Source: an uncultured Alphaproteobacteria bacterium (GTDB lineage: Bacteria > Pseudomonadota > Alphaproteobacteria > RF32 > CAG-239). Taken from it: DNA of 64,000 nucleotides. Positions 30,377 to 38,070 of the stretch are shown here, in pieces. The notes beneath the pieces were generated by a model. It had not been told where the DNA came from. It saw nothing but the letters and a program-made list of their open reading frames with translations, and ran no database searches. Each line of letters opens with the position of its first letter. Position 1 is the first letter of the stretch. The stretch is from NCBI GenBank assembly GCA_902464275.1, contig CABQIK010000006.1:16935-80934 (forward strand), read 5' to 3'. The position numbers and the translations under genes are program-made.

Positions 30377-30404
30377 TTGCATTTTTATTGGGTTATGTTA
30401 TTGA
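30377..30404 (+). promoter_or_regulatory. Possible promoter of rplKAJL
   Basis: TTGCAT (30377-30382), 16 bp, TATTGA (30399-30404). A weak match, but the only candidate seen in the divergent region before rplK. Confidence 0.3.
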
Positions 30405-30521
30405 TAAAACACTCATAAAAGGGCGATTCGCTCTTTTGTGGCGTAAATGTTTGTTTTAACGTAATTTCGTGGGAGGGCAGCCATGCTCTGTACCACGGAA
30501 CCTTTATGTAGAGGTATGAAA

Positions 30522-30959
30522 ATGGCTAAGTCTAAAAAGAAAATTTTAGGTTTAATCAAGCTTCAGATCGCTGCCGGCAAGGCTAACCCGTCTCCTCCGG
30601 TTGGTCCGGCTTTGGGTCAAAAAGGCTTGAATATTATGGAATTCTGCAAGGCATTTAATGCGGCAACTCAAAAAATGGAACCGGGCATTCCGGTACCGGT
30701 AATCATCACGGCTTATGAAGATAAAAGCTTTACTTTTATCACTAAACTTCCGCCGGTTGCTTACTATATTAAAAAGGCTGCAAATGTTACTTCAGCTTCT
30801 AAAGAACCTGGAAAATCTTTTGCCGGTCAGATTACGCTTGCTCAAGTTAAAGAAATTGCTCAGGCTAAACTTCCTGATTTGAACTGCTCAACAGTTGAAT
30901 CTGCTATGAACATGGTTAAAGGTCAGGCTGTTTCAATGGGTATTAAGGTAGTGGAGTAA
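30522..30959 (+). CDS. rplK: Ribosomal protein L11
   Basis: 145 aa from the ATG at 30522 ([21 protein letters not shown]), with AGAGG 7 nt upstream; an in-frame ATG at 30483 would add 13 residues that no L11 has. L11 forms the GTPase-associated stalk base on 23S r[27 protein letters not shown] and the C-terminal rRNA-binding domain ([29 protein letters not shown]) are conserved. First gene of an L11-L1-L10-L12 operon. The usual upstream neighbours secE and nusG are absent. Confidence 0.97.
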   Translation: MAKSKKKILGLIKLQIAAGKANPSPPVGPALGQKGLNIMEFCKAFNAATQKMEPGIPVPVIITAYEDKSFTFITKLPPVAYYIKKAANVTSASKEPGKSFAGQITLAQVKEIAQAKLPDLNCSTVESAMNMVKGQAVSMGIKVVE

Positions 30960-30963
30960 GATT

Positions 30964-31647
30964 ATGGCTGGAAAAAGAATTGTAAACGCATACAAAAATC
31001 TTGATAAAAATCAAGCGTATGCTCTTAAAGATGCTGTAAAGCTCGTTAAAGAAAACGCAACCGCTAAATTTGATGAAACCATTGATTTGGCAATCAACTT
31101 GGGTGTTGACCCGAAATATGCCGATCAGATGATTCGCGGTGTTTGCTCTTTGCCGCACGGCAATGGTAAAACCGTTCGCGTTGCAGTGTTTGCTCAAGGT
31201 GAAAAAGCTGATGAAGCTAAATCTGCCGGAGCTGATATTGTCGGCGCTGAAAATTTGGTTGATTCAATCTTGGCCGGTAAAATTGATTTTGACCGCTGCA
31301 TTGCAACCCCTGATATGATGGGCTTGGCCGGTCGTGTTGCTCGTGTTTTAGGTCCTAAAGGCTTAATGCCGAACCCGAAACTCGGCACCGTTACCGCCGA
31401 TGTTGCAACTGCCGTTAAAAAAGCTAAAGCCGGTGAAGTTCAGTACCGTGTTGAAAAGAACGGTATTGTTCATGCCGGTATTGCCAAAGCTTCGTTTAGC
31501 GAAGATAAAATTTACGATAACGCTAAAATGTTTATTGAAACCATTATCAAAGCTAAACCGCAATCCCTTAAAGGAACTTATTTGAAAAAGATTTCAATCA
31601 GTTCAACCATGGGTGTCGGCTTGAAAGTTGACGCTGCCGCTTTGTAA
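30964..31647 (+). CDS. rplA: Ribosomal protein L1
   Basis: 227 aa. It binds 23S rRNA at the L1 stalk and in many bacteria represses its own operon. [27 protein letters not shown] is the L1 signature. A GGAG 7 nt before the ATG serves as its ribosome binding site and lies at the end of rplK. The long space to rplJ holds the L10 leader. Confidence 0.97.
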   Translation: MAGKRIVNAYKNLDKNQAYALKDAVKLVKENATAKFDETIDLAINLGVDPKYADQMIRGVCSLPHGNGKTVRVAVFAQGEKADEAKSAGADIVGAENLVDSILAGKIDFDRCIATPDMMGLAGRVARVLGPKGLMPNPKLGTVTADVATAVKKAKAGEVQYRVEKNGIVHAGIAKASFSEDKIYDNAKMFIETIIKAKPQSLKGTYLKKISISSTMGVGLKVDAAAL

Positions 31648-31689
31648 GCGCGGCGTTGCCTTAAAACTTTTTAAGGCTCAAAAGTTTTG

Positions 31690-31736
31690 GACGGTGAGCT
31701 TTATCACCGTCCGCTCTCAAGAGCATCATGCTCTTG
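31690..31736 (+). terminator. Paired hairpins in the rplA-rplJ spacer
   Basis: GGACGGTGA/TCACCGTCC (31690-31713) is followed by AAGAGCAT/ATGCTCTT (31719-31736). No long T run follows, so these may be processing or attenuation structures rather than a full stop. Confidence 0.5.
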
Positions 31737-31741
31737 AAACT

Positions 31742-31910
31742 GTCCGAGACTGTAGGTGGCTTTGCCTTAAATATCCTGCATAGACGGGAGCGGAATTTAG
31801 ATAATGAATTTTTTCTCCTGGACAGATTAGTTGCCATAACTGAAGCGGCTTGCCGCGGCAGATTATGGTTGTGGTAAAATGATATTGCCTTAATCGGTAA
31901 TATTTAAAAT
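31742..31910 (+). promoter_or_regulatory. L10 leader (ribosomal protein autoregulatory region)
   Basis: The sequence GACTGTAGGTGG...CTTAAATATCCTGCATAGACGGGAG upstream of rplJ matches the conserved core of the proteobacterial L10 leader, which binds the L10-(L12)4 complex and represses rplJL translation. It sits directly upstream of the GTG start of rplJ. Confidence 0.75.
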
Positions 31911-31922
31911 TGGAGACAATAA

Positions 31923-32405
31923 GTGAACCGCGACGAAAAGAAACAATTGCTTGATGACTTGCATGAATTGTTTAACAAGTCCGAAATTTTGGTGGTTTCC
32001 CACTACAAAGGGTTGACCGTGACTGAAGTTTCTGAACTTCGTAACGCTATTCGTAAAGCAGGCGCAGGCTTTAGAGTTACTAAAAACCGGATTACGAAAC
32101 TGGCTCTTAAAGATACCAAGTTTGAAAGCTTGGCCGATTTGTTCAAAGGACCGACTGCCGTTGCATTCGCCAATGATCCGGTTTCAGCTTGCAAAGCTTG
32201 TGTTGAGTTCGCAAAAAACAATGAAAAATTGATTATTGTCGGTGGTGCTATGGGTGCTGAAGCCCTGACCATTGCCGAAATCAATCGTTTGGCTACCATT
32301 CCGTCTATGGACGAATTGCGCGCCAAAATTATTGGTTTGCTGCAGGCTCCTGCCGCTCAGTTGGCACGAGTTACCAAAGCATACAGCGAAAAAGAAGCTG
32401 CATAG
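31923..32405 (+). CDS. rplJ: Ribosomal protein L10
   Basis: 160 aa, with a GTG start and GGAGAC about 8 nt upstream. L10 anchors L12 dimers to the ribosomal stalk. The N-terminal rRNA-binding part (VVSHYKGLTVTEVSELRNAIRKAGAGFRVTKN) and the C-terminal helix that binds L12 (LQAPAAQLARVTKAYSEKEAA) are clear. The preceding leader suggests autoregulation. Confidence 0.97.
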   Translation: MNRDEKKQLLDDLHELFNKSEILVVSHYKGLTVTEVSELRNAIRKAGAGFRVTKNRITKLALKDTKFESLADLFKGPTAVAFANDPVSACKACVEFAKNNEKLIIVGGAMGAEALTIAEINRLATIPSMDELRAKIIGLLQAPAAQLARVTKAYSEKEAA

Positions 32406-32456
32406 GTTTTTAAGTAATTTATTTGAATTTAATTTTATTTTATTTGGAGAAAAAAC

Positions 32457-32825
32457 ATGGCAGATTTAGCCAAATTAGTAGATGAATTATCAGCTTTGAC
32501 TGTTATGGAAGCTGCTGACTTGTCAAAAATGTTAGAAGAAAAATGGGGCGTTTCCGCCGCTGCTGCTGTTGCAGTTGCTGCCGGTGGTGCTGCTGCCGCT
32601 GCTGCTGAAGAAAAAGATGAATTTGATGTTATCTTGGCTGAAGCAGGCGCTAACAAAATTAACGTTATTAAAGAAATCAGAACCATTACCCAATTGGGCT
32701 TGAAAGAAGCTAAAGATTTGGTTGACGGCGCACCGAAAACTGTTAAAGAAGGCGTTGCTAAAGCTGAAGCTGAAGAAATTAAAGCTAAACTTGAAGCCGC
32801 TGGCGCTAAAGTTGAATTGAAGTAA
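32457..32825 (+). CDS. rplL: Ribosomal protein L7/L12
   Basis: 122 aa. The N-terminal dimerisation domain ([24 protein letters not shown]), the Ala/Gly/Val-rich hinge (residues about 35-55) and the C-terminal factor-binding domain ([29 protein letters not shown]) are all standard. The ribosome binding site is GGAG. In most bacteria rpoB follows; here a terminator and P3 follow. Confidence 0.98.
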   Translation: MADLAKLVDELSALTVMEAADLSKMLEEKWGVSAAAAVAVAAGGAAAAAAEEKDEFDVILAEAGANKINVIKEIRTITQLGLKEAKDLVDGAPKTVKEGVAKAEAEEIKAKLEAAGAKVELK

Positions 32826-32846
32826 TTTCTGTTTAACGTAAAATTT

Positions 32847-32879
32847 AAACCCTCGCTTTAGCAATAAGGCGAGGGTTTT
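32847..32879. terminator. Bidirectional terminator between rplL and P3
   Basis: AAACCCTCGC / GCGAGGGTTT with the same TTTAGCAATAAG loop as the terminator after rpoC. Confidence 0.92.
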
Positions 32880-32897
32880 GCTTTGGGTGAGATAAAA

Positions 32898-33515
32898 TTA
32901 AAACAACATCTGATAATAAAAAATACAGGTGTCTTTATCCTCGCAAACGTTACAATAATCTTCCATTTCCGTAAGGCTTAAATCTTTAAGGCATTTTGTG
33001 CCGGCATAACAATAATTATCGCCCCAAGCCGAATTAGTTTCGCTGGAAGTTTCACCTTTGGTTGTTACAAACTTAGTCCGCCAAAGCTGTTCTCTTTTGG
33101 CTTTAGCGATGGTAAACAGATTCATGCACGATTCTTTTTGCCCTTTGTTAATATACAATCTGAACTCAAAATAATATTTGCCATCGCCGATTGTATAATT
33201 TAACAAATCTATAGAAGAGCCAAAAGCATCAAAGATGACATCATCTCTATTATTATGTATCATTTCTTGCGGAATAATGTTTAATTTTTTAAATAAAGAT
33301 ATCATACCGGCAGGAATAGTTGTTTTTGAGCGTTTAAAGTCGTCTAAGTGAATGTTGACATAGTCTAAGATTGAACCGATTTGCTCAGTTTGTTTATTAA
33401 GCTTATATTTCATCATGGCCTTGGAATATCCGCTGATAGCGCCAACACTTAATACTCCTATGATTGCTAAAACGCCAAGCATCTCCACCATACTACGACC
33501 ATTTTCTGATTTCAT
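32898..33515 (-). CDS. Prepilin-like protein P3
   Basis: 205 aa from the ATG at 33515. It shares the invariant N-terminus with all copies and is the closest relative of P2 through the whole length (KQTEQIGSILDYVNIHLD, FKKLNIIPQEMI, SCMNLFTIAKAKREQL, YCNVCEDKDTC). Differences from P2 are concentrated between about residues 55 and 175, where many substitutions alter charge, as expected under diversification. Cys positions are conserved. Tail-to-tail with rplL across a terminator matching that of rpoC/P2. Confidence 0.8.
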   Translation of the reverse strand: MKSENGRSMVEMLGVLAIIGVLSVGAISGYSKAMMKYKLNKQTEQIGSILDYVNIHLDDFKRSKTTIPAGMISLFKKLNIIPQEMIHNNRDDVIFDAFGSSIDLLNYTIGDGKYYFEFRLYINKGQKESCMNLFTIAKAKREQLWRTKFVTTKGETSSETNSAWGDNYCYAGTKCLKDLSLTEMEDYCNVCEDKDTCIFYYQMLF

Positions 33516-33608
33516 AATAAAAAATCTCCTCAAAAGTTAATTTTAAGAAGATTTTAGCTCGCGTTTTTTTTTGCAATATTTACGAGTCTGCACTGTGCAT
33601 AAGTTGTA
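33516..33608 (-). promoter_or_regulatory. Conserved upstream module of prepilin P3
   Basis: Same module, with a tract of nine T; TGTGCATAAGTTGTA is at 33594-33608. Confidence 0.6.
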
Positions 33609-33624
33609 TTTAAATCCGCAATTT

Positions 33625-33830
33625 AAAATTCCCCTCTTTAGAGTATGCCGACCTTTTAAAATTCCCATCCTGAGGAGGGGTGCCGAAGGCGGGGTGGTTA
33701 CATTACTATTTTGCAGCAGGTTAAGTGTTTGTTTTGTATATAAAAATCGCAAATCGTTTCTAATTTTCAACATAACATTTCACCACCCCGTCGGCGGGCG
33801 TTGCCACCCTGACTTAGGAGTGGAATTTTT
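33625..33830. repeat. MITE-like inverted-repeat element, copy C
   Basis: Core 33658-33830 with left arm ATCCTGAGGAGGGGTGCCGA and GGCGGGGTGGTTA, and a right arm CACCACCCCGTCGGC that has decayed beyond it (CACCCTGACTTAGGAGTGG). A partial extra left end is at 33625-33657. The interior shares GTGTTTGTTTTGTAT with copy A. Confidence 0.75.
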
Positions 33831-33847
33831 GTTGCGGTTTTTGTATC

Positions 33848-35173
33848 TTAAAACATAAAATATCTTATATAAAGGTAAACGCCGGCAATCAGCACGCTAA
33901 ACAGCATAACCGGAACTGACCAGATTAAAAACCGCAAAAAGCTTAACGGGTGTCCTTCGCGTTGCGCAAGTCCCGCCACAATCACATTGGCGGAAGCGCC
34001 GATAAGCGTTCCGTTGCCGCCAAAACACGCGCCTAAGGATAACGCCCACCACACCGGCATCATTGCCTCGCGTCCGCCCATTGCCGGTTCCATGGTTTTA
34101 AGCATCGGAATCATGGTGGCCACAAACGGAATATTGTCAATCGCGCTTGAAAGCACGGCCGACGAGCCTAAAATTAAAAACACACTCTTTTTAATACTGC
34201 CGTTGGTCAGTTCAATAAACCATTGTCCCAAAATTTGCAAAACGCCGGTAACTTCAAGCCCGTGCACAATCACAAACAATCCGCAGAAAAAGAAAATAGT
34301 TGTCCAGTCAACCAGACTTAACATGTTTTCAGTATTTTCATCGCGCTCATGATTGTTGTTGCCCGCAGTGTATAACCCGAGCAACAACGCCGCTCCGAAC
34401 AAGGCGATAACGCCGTTGGCAATGCCGATATGTTCAGCCGCGATAAATCCGGCAATAACCATGCCGAGCACAATAACTGATTTTATAAGCAAGCGAGGGT
34501 TGGTAATGCTGTCTTTTTCATTAATATTAAGCACTGCCACGCGGTTGCGTTCATTTGTGGTTAAACTTTTGTGCCAAATCAGCACAAAAGCGCCGATTAA
34601 TGCTAACAAAACAACAATAACCACCGGAGTTAAATTGTAGGCAAAGTCCACAAATGAGAGCTTGAGCGCGGAGCCGATTAAAATATTCGGAGGGTCGCCG
34701 ATAAGGGTTGCCGTGCCGCCGATATTAGAAGCAAAAATTTCTAAAATTAAATACGGAAAGGGGTTGATTTCAAGCTTGCGGGTAATTTGGAATGTTACCG
34801 GAACAATCAACAGCACGGTGGTAACATTATCCAAAAAGGCTGAAAACAAAGCCGTTACAAAAGTTAAAACAATCATAATCCCAAGCGGGTGCGCCTTAAC
34901 TTTTTTAGCGCCCCAAATGGCCACAAACTGAAACAAACCTGATTTTTCAGTAATGTTTACAATCACCATCATGCCGATAAGCAATGAAATGGTGTTAAAA
35001 TCAATGCCTTCAATCGCGCTTTTTTGCGTTAAAATTCCGGCAAAAATCATAACGGACGCGCCAAGCAATGCCACCACCGCGCGGTTTAATTTTTCGGTAA
35101 ATAAAATTACATAGCTCACCAGTAAAATAACCGTTGCCACAATTTGCGGATTATTAAGTATTGCGCTTAACAT
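33848..35173 (-). CDS. ArsB/NhaD-family ion transporter
   Basis: 441 aa, about 11-12 membrane helices. Two family repeats are visible: FASNIGGTATLIGDPPNILIGSA in the first half and SLGACFGGNGTLIGASANVIVAGLA in the second, the re-entrant loop signatures of the ion transporter superfamily that includes ArsB, NhaD and CitM. The gene also has SAFLDNVTTVLLIVPVT and SSAIDNIPFVATMIP, matching the two D-N helices. Substrate (Na+/H+ exchange versus anion) cannot be decided; no ars genes are near. Confidence 0.85.
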   Translation of the reverse strand: MLSAILNNPQIVATVILLVSYVILFTEKLNRAVVALLGASVMIFAGILTQKSAIEGIDFNTISLLIGMMVIVNITEKSGLFQFVAIWGAKKVKAHPLGIMIVLTFVTALFSAFLDNVTTVLLIVPVTFQITRKLEINPFPYLILEIFASNIGGTATLIGDPPNILIGSALKLSFVDFAYNLTPVVIVVLLALIGAFVLIWHKSLTTNERNRVAVLNINEKDSITNPRLLIKSVIVLGMVIAGFIAAEHIGIANGVIALFGAALLLGLYTAGNNNHERDENTENMLSLVDWTTIFFFCGLFVIVHGLEVTGVLQILGQWFIELTNGSIKKSVFLILGSSAVLSSAIDNIPFVATMIPMLKTMEPAMGGREAMMPVWWALSLGACFGGNGTLIGASANVIVAGLAQREGHPLSFLRFLIWSVPVMLFSVLIAGVYLYIRYFMF

Positions 35174-35275
35174 TTTTTGCTTTTAAGCCTCCCGATAAAT
35201 TTAATCATGCCATTATATTCGGCTGAAAATTAACAAAGCGATAATAAAAAATTATTTATAAAGTGTTTTTTATGG

Positions 35276-35303
35276 TTGCAAGTATGTAAAGTTAAATTAT
35301 TAT
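35276..35303 (+). promoter_or_regulatory. Candidate promoter for the 35337 gene
   Basis: TTGCAA (35276-35281), 16 bp, TATTAT (35298-35303), about 33 bp before the ATG. Confidence 0.5.
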
Positions 35304-35336
35304 GAGCCCCGATAGAACCATTTAAGGAGAATAAAC

Positions 35337-35654
35337 ATGAAAAAGATTTTGTTTGCCGTTGCCCTTGTTTTGGCATTTTCCGCTTTTGAAGCCAAAGCGC
35401 TTGATTTAGTCGGTATGGCGCAAAAAGCTCAGGATAAAGTTGACGCCGCCACTACCGATGTTGAAGCCAAAAAAGCGGAGGCTAATGCCAAAGTAGAGGC
35501 TAAAAAAGCCGAAGCTGCTCAGAAAAAGGCCGAGCAGGAAGCTAAAGCCGCTGAAAAGAAGGCCAAGCAAGAAGAAGCCAAAGCCAAATTAAAGCAAGAT
35601 TTGGGGCAGGTAAAAGATGATGTTAATGCCTTAAAAGGCGCTTTTGTCAACTAA
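35337..35654 (+). CDS. Small secreted Ala/Lys/Glu-rich coiled-coil protein
   Basis: 105 aa. Signal peptide MKKILFAVALVLAFSAFEAKA, probably cleaved after AKA at residue 21. The mature part is dominated by repeated KKAEA/KAEAA heptad-like units (about residues 44-90), predicting one long charged helix, and ends KDDVNALKGAFVN. A good ribosome binding site (AAGGAG), its own promoter and terminator mark it as an independent, probably abundant periplasmic protein. No specific family recognised. Confidence 0.75.
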   Translation: MKKILFAVALVLAFSAFEAKALDLVGMAQKAQDKVDAATTDVEAKKAEANAKVEAKKAEAAQKKAEQEAKAAEKKAKQEEAKAKLKQDLGQVKDDVNALKGAFVN

Positions 35655-35670
35655 AATTTTAAGCTAAAAC

Positions 35671-35712
35671 TTTAAGCCTGAAGAGCATCTTCTTTTCAGG
35701 CTTAAATTTTTT
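35671..35712 (+). terminator. Terminator of the 35337 gene
   Basis: TTTAAGCCTGAA / TTCAGGCTTAAA stem followed by TTTTTT. Confidence 0.88.
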
Positions 35713-35744
35713 AAATGCTTATGTTGAGGGGTGTTTCAGAAAAT

Positions 35745-35769
35745 GCAAATATATATAATATATACTTGC
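35745..35769. promoter_or_regulatory. 25-bp palindrome overlapping the glycosyltransferase promoter
   Basis: GCAAATATATAT-A-ATATATACTTGC: 11 of 12 arm positions are complementary. Its right end overlaps the -35 box, the usual place for a repressor site. Confidence 0.4.
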
Positions 35770-35793
35770 AAAACAAATTTTATAAGCTATGAT
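35766..35793 (+). promoter_or_regulatory. Promoter of the polysaccharide operon
   Basis: TTGCAA (35766-35771), 16 bp, TATGAT (35788-35793). AAAGGAA follows as the ribosome binding site of the first gene. Confidence 0.6.
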
Positions 35794-35822
35794 ACGGCAA
35801 TATAAAAGCAAAGGAATTTTTA

Positions 35823-36803
35823 ATGCCGAAAATATCTGTTATAATCCCGATATATAACGCGGCGCCTTATTTACCGCGATGCCTTGACAGTGTTTTGCGC
35901 CAAAGCATGGATAACTTTGAGCTGATTTGCGTTAATGACGGTTCTTCAGATGAAAGCGGTAAAATTTTAGCCGAATATGCCGAGGCGGATGCCCGCATTA
36001 AAGTTTTCAGTCAGGATAACCGCGGCGTTTCATCGGCTCGTAATTGCGGCCTTGATAATTGCGCGGCTGATTATGTTTGTTTTGTTGATGCCGATGATTA
36101 TGTTCATCCTGACATGCTTAAAATTTTGTATTCGTCTGCTACCAAAGACAATGCCGATGTTGCGGTTGCCGGCATGAAAAACGTTAATGAAATTCTTTGC
36201 GTAAAATTTTTGCCTCTTGACAGCTCTAAAATTAAAAGTAGCGTTTACAATCAGCCGTTTGAGGCCTTTTTACACGATAAAAAAATTCGTTCTGTTTCAA
36301 CGGCAAAACTATATAAAGCCTCCTTGCTTAAAAATATTCGTTTTACGGAAGGTACTCGTTACGAGGATGTTCCGTTTACGGTTGAGGTTATGCAAAATGC
36401 CCGCAAACTGGTTTTGCTTGATGTTCAGCTGTATTATTATTTTCAGCATCAGCAATCTTTTATGCACCAACCGTTTAGCTTAACCAATGTTGCCGATTAT
36501 GAACGGGTAATTACTAAAGTGTACAATTTGTGCCAGACCAAAACTCCCGATAAAGTATGGCAGACGCGTAAAAATATTTTAAATCAGCGTTTTAAAATGA
36601 TGCTTAATCAGGCTGTAAGGCGCCAAAAAAACGTTGCTGAGCAAAAGGCGGTGTTTGCAAAAATTCAACAGGTTGTCAAGTTGTTGTATCAACAAGGCAT
36701 GCTATCGTATGACGGGCTGAAAATAAAACATAAAATACGGTTGTTTTTACTGCTGAATTTTAAAAATTCGGAACCGTGCCGCCTGTGGTCAAATTTTGTT
36801 TAA
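35823..36803 (+). CDS. Glycosyltransferase family 2
   Basis: 326 aa, cytosolic or membrane-peripheral. The GT-A opening KISVIIPIYNAAPYLPRCLDSVLRQ, the VNDGSSDESG nucleotide-sugar site and the FVDADDYVHPDM segment with the metal-binding DxD-type acidic pair (about residues 88-92) are clear. Such enzymes add one sugar from a nucleotide-sugar to a growing glycan. First gene of an operon with a GT4 enzyme and O-acetylation genes; overlaps the next open frame. Confidence 0.9.
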   Translation: MPKISVIIPIYNAAPYLPRCLDSVLRQSMDNFELICVNDGSSDESGKILAEYAEADARIKVFSQDNRGVSSARNCGLDNCAADYVCFVDADDYVHPDMLKILYSSATKDNADVAVAGMKNVNEILCVKFLPLDSSKIKSSVYNQPFEAFLHDKKIRSVSTAKLYKASLLKNIRFTEGTRYEDVPFTVEVMQNARKLVLLDVQLYYYFQHQQSFMHQPFSLTNVADYERVITKVYNLCQTKTPDKVWQTRKNILNQRFKMMLNQAVRRQKNVAEQKAVFAKIQQVVKLLYQQGMLSYDGLKIKHKIRLFLLLNFKNSEPCRLWSNFV

Positions 36804-36828
36804 TTACGGATTAAAAAACGGTATTCTG

Positions 36829-38028
36829 ATGCAGCATAAGTTAAAAGTTTTATTTGATATGGAGCAACTTGCCGTTTCCGGCACCAATGGTACCGGAGTG
36901 GTTCGCGTTGCCGACATTCTTTTTAAAAAATTATGCCGCAGCAAAAATATTGAAGTTTATCCTTTGCTCACATCGTTCAGAGGCGATGTGGCGTTTTATC
37001 TTGACACGGTTGGTTTGAGTGACCAAAAGTCAAAGTTGGTATATATGACAAGTTTGCGCAAAACCTGTAAACATGACAATTTATATAAAACCATTGTGGC
37101 TAAAATTTTTGAGGTTATTTGCCGCATAAAATATGGCCGCAGGTTGCAAAACTTTGATGCTTATATTTCTGTTTTCAGTCCTGTTTCACCGGTTATATAC
37201 AAAAGCAAACTTAAAACTTTTGCCTTTGTGCATGACTTAATACCGGTTTTGTTTCCGGAATATTGTAATGCCAAGTTCGCAAAAAAATATACGCAATGGA
37301 TGAAAAGCGTTAAATCAGATATTGTGTTTGCTATTTCCAATTCTACCCGAAACGACTTTTGCGCTTTTCGCCCCGATTATGATGCCGGCAAAGTTAAGGT
37401 GGTTTATTTGGGCGCCGATGAACGGTTTAAGCCGGTGAAAAATGCTGAAATACGCGCCAAATATAACATTAAAACCGCTAAATATATTTTAGCCGTATCT
37501 GAAATATCGGCGCGCAAAAATTTTGAGCATTTGTTAAAATCATTTGCTGTTCTGAACGCGGCTTATCAGGTTAAAGATGTTTCTTTGGTGTTGGTCGGCC
37601 CCAAGCGCAAAGGTTTTAACGCTGTGGATGATTTGTTGCGCGATATGCCTTCTTGTCTGAATAACATTGTGCAAACCGGATATGCCGATGATGCGGATAT
37701 GCCGGCCTTATATTCTGAGGCTTGTGCGTTTGTTTACCCGAGCTTGTATGAAGGATTCGGTTTGCCGGTGCTTGAAGCCATGCAGTGCGGAACGCCGGTA
37801 ATCTGCGCAAACAACAGCTCATTGCCTGAGGTCGGCGGCAGCGCGGCGCTGTATGTTTCAGGGCACGATGAACATGAAACGGCCTCTGTTTTACATAAGC
37901 TGTGTACAGATAAAAATTTGTGTGATACACTGTCAGCCAAAGCGATAAAGCAGGCAAAAAAATTTGCTTGGGGCACTTTTGCAAAACAAATTGAACAATG
38001 TGTTATAACAGAATGCGCTAATCGCTGA
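36829..38028 (+). CDS. Glycosyltransferase family 4 (GT-B)
   Basis: About 399 aa from the ATG at 36829; a TTG at 36796 inside the previous gene would add 11 residues, and neither has a strong ribosome binding site. The C-terminal donor-binding domain is typical of GT4: SEISARKNFEHLLKSF, then PSLYEGFGLPVLEAMQCGTPVICAN with the E-x7-E pair, and NNSSLPEVGGSAALYV. The N-terminal half is a less conserved acceptor domain. Role: sugar transfer in exopolysaccharide or surface glycan synthesis. Confidence 0.9.
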   Translation: MQHKLKVLFDMEQLAVSGTNGTGVVRVADILFKKLCRSKNIEVYPLLTSFRGDVAFYLDTVGLSDQKSKLVYMTSLRKTCKHDNLYKTIVAKIFEVICRIKYGRRLQNFDAYISVFSPVSPVIYKSKLKTFAFVHDLIPVLFPEYCNAKFAKKYTQWMKSVKSDIVFAISNSTRNDFCAFRPDYDAGKVKVVYLGADERFKPVKNAEIRAKYNIKTAKYILAVSEISARKNFEHLLKSFAVLNAAYQVKDVSLVLVGPKRKGFNAVDDLLRDMPSCLNNIVQTGYADDADMPALYSEACAFVYPSLYEGFGLPVLEAMQCGTPVICANNSSLPEVGGSAALYVSGHDEHETASVLHKLCTDKNLCDTLSAKAIKQAKKFAWGTFAKQIEQCVITECANR

Positions 38029-38070
38029 TGCCGGTGCCGGTTGGGCATAACTTTTGTTAAGTAAAAAATT

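Noticed and set aside
30483..30521. 13-residue N-terminal extension of L11
   Set aside because: Homologues start at MAKK/MAKS and AGAGG is correctly spaced only for the ATG at 30522.
32532..32864. Reverse-strand frames over rplL, rpoB, rpoC and atp genes
   Set aside because: They are complements of strongly conserved genes, with Phe/Ser-rich low-complexity translations and no ribosome binding sites.
35745..35769. Terminator for the 35337 gene
   Set aside because: The palindrome is AT-only in its core with no T run; a proper terminator already lies at 35671-35712.
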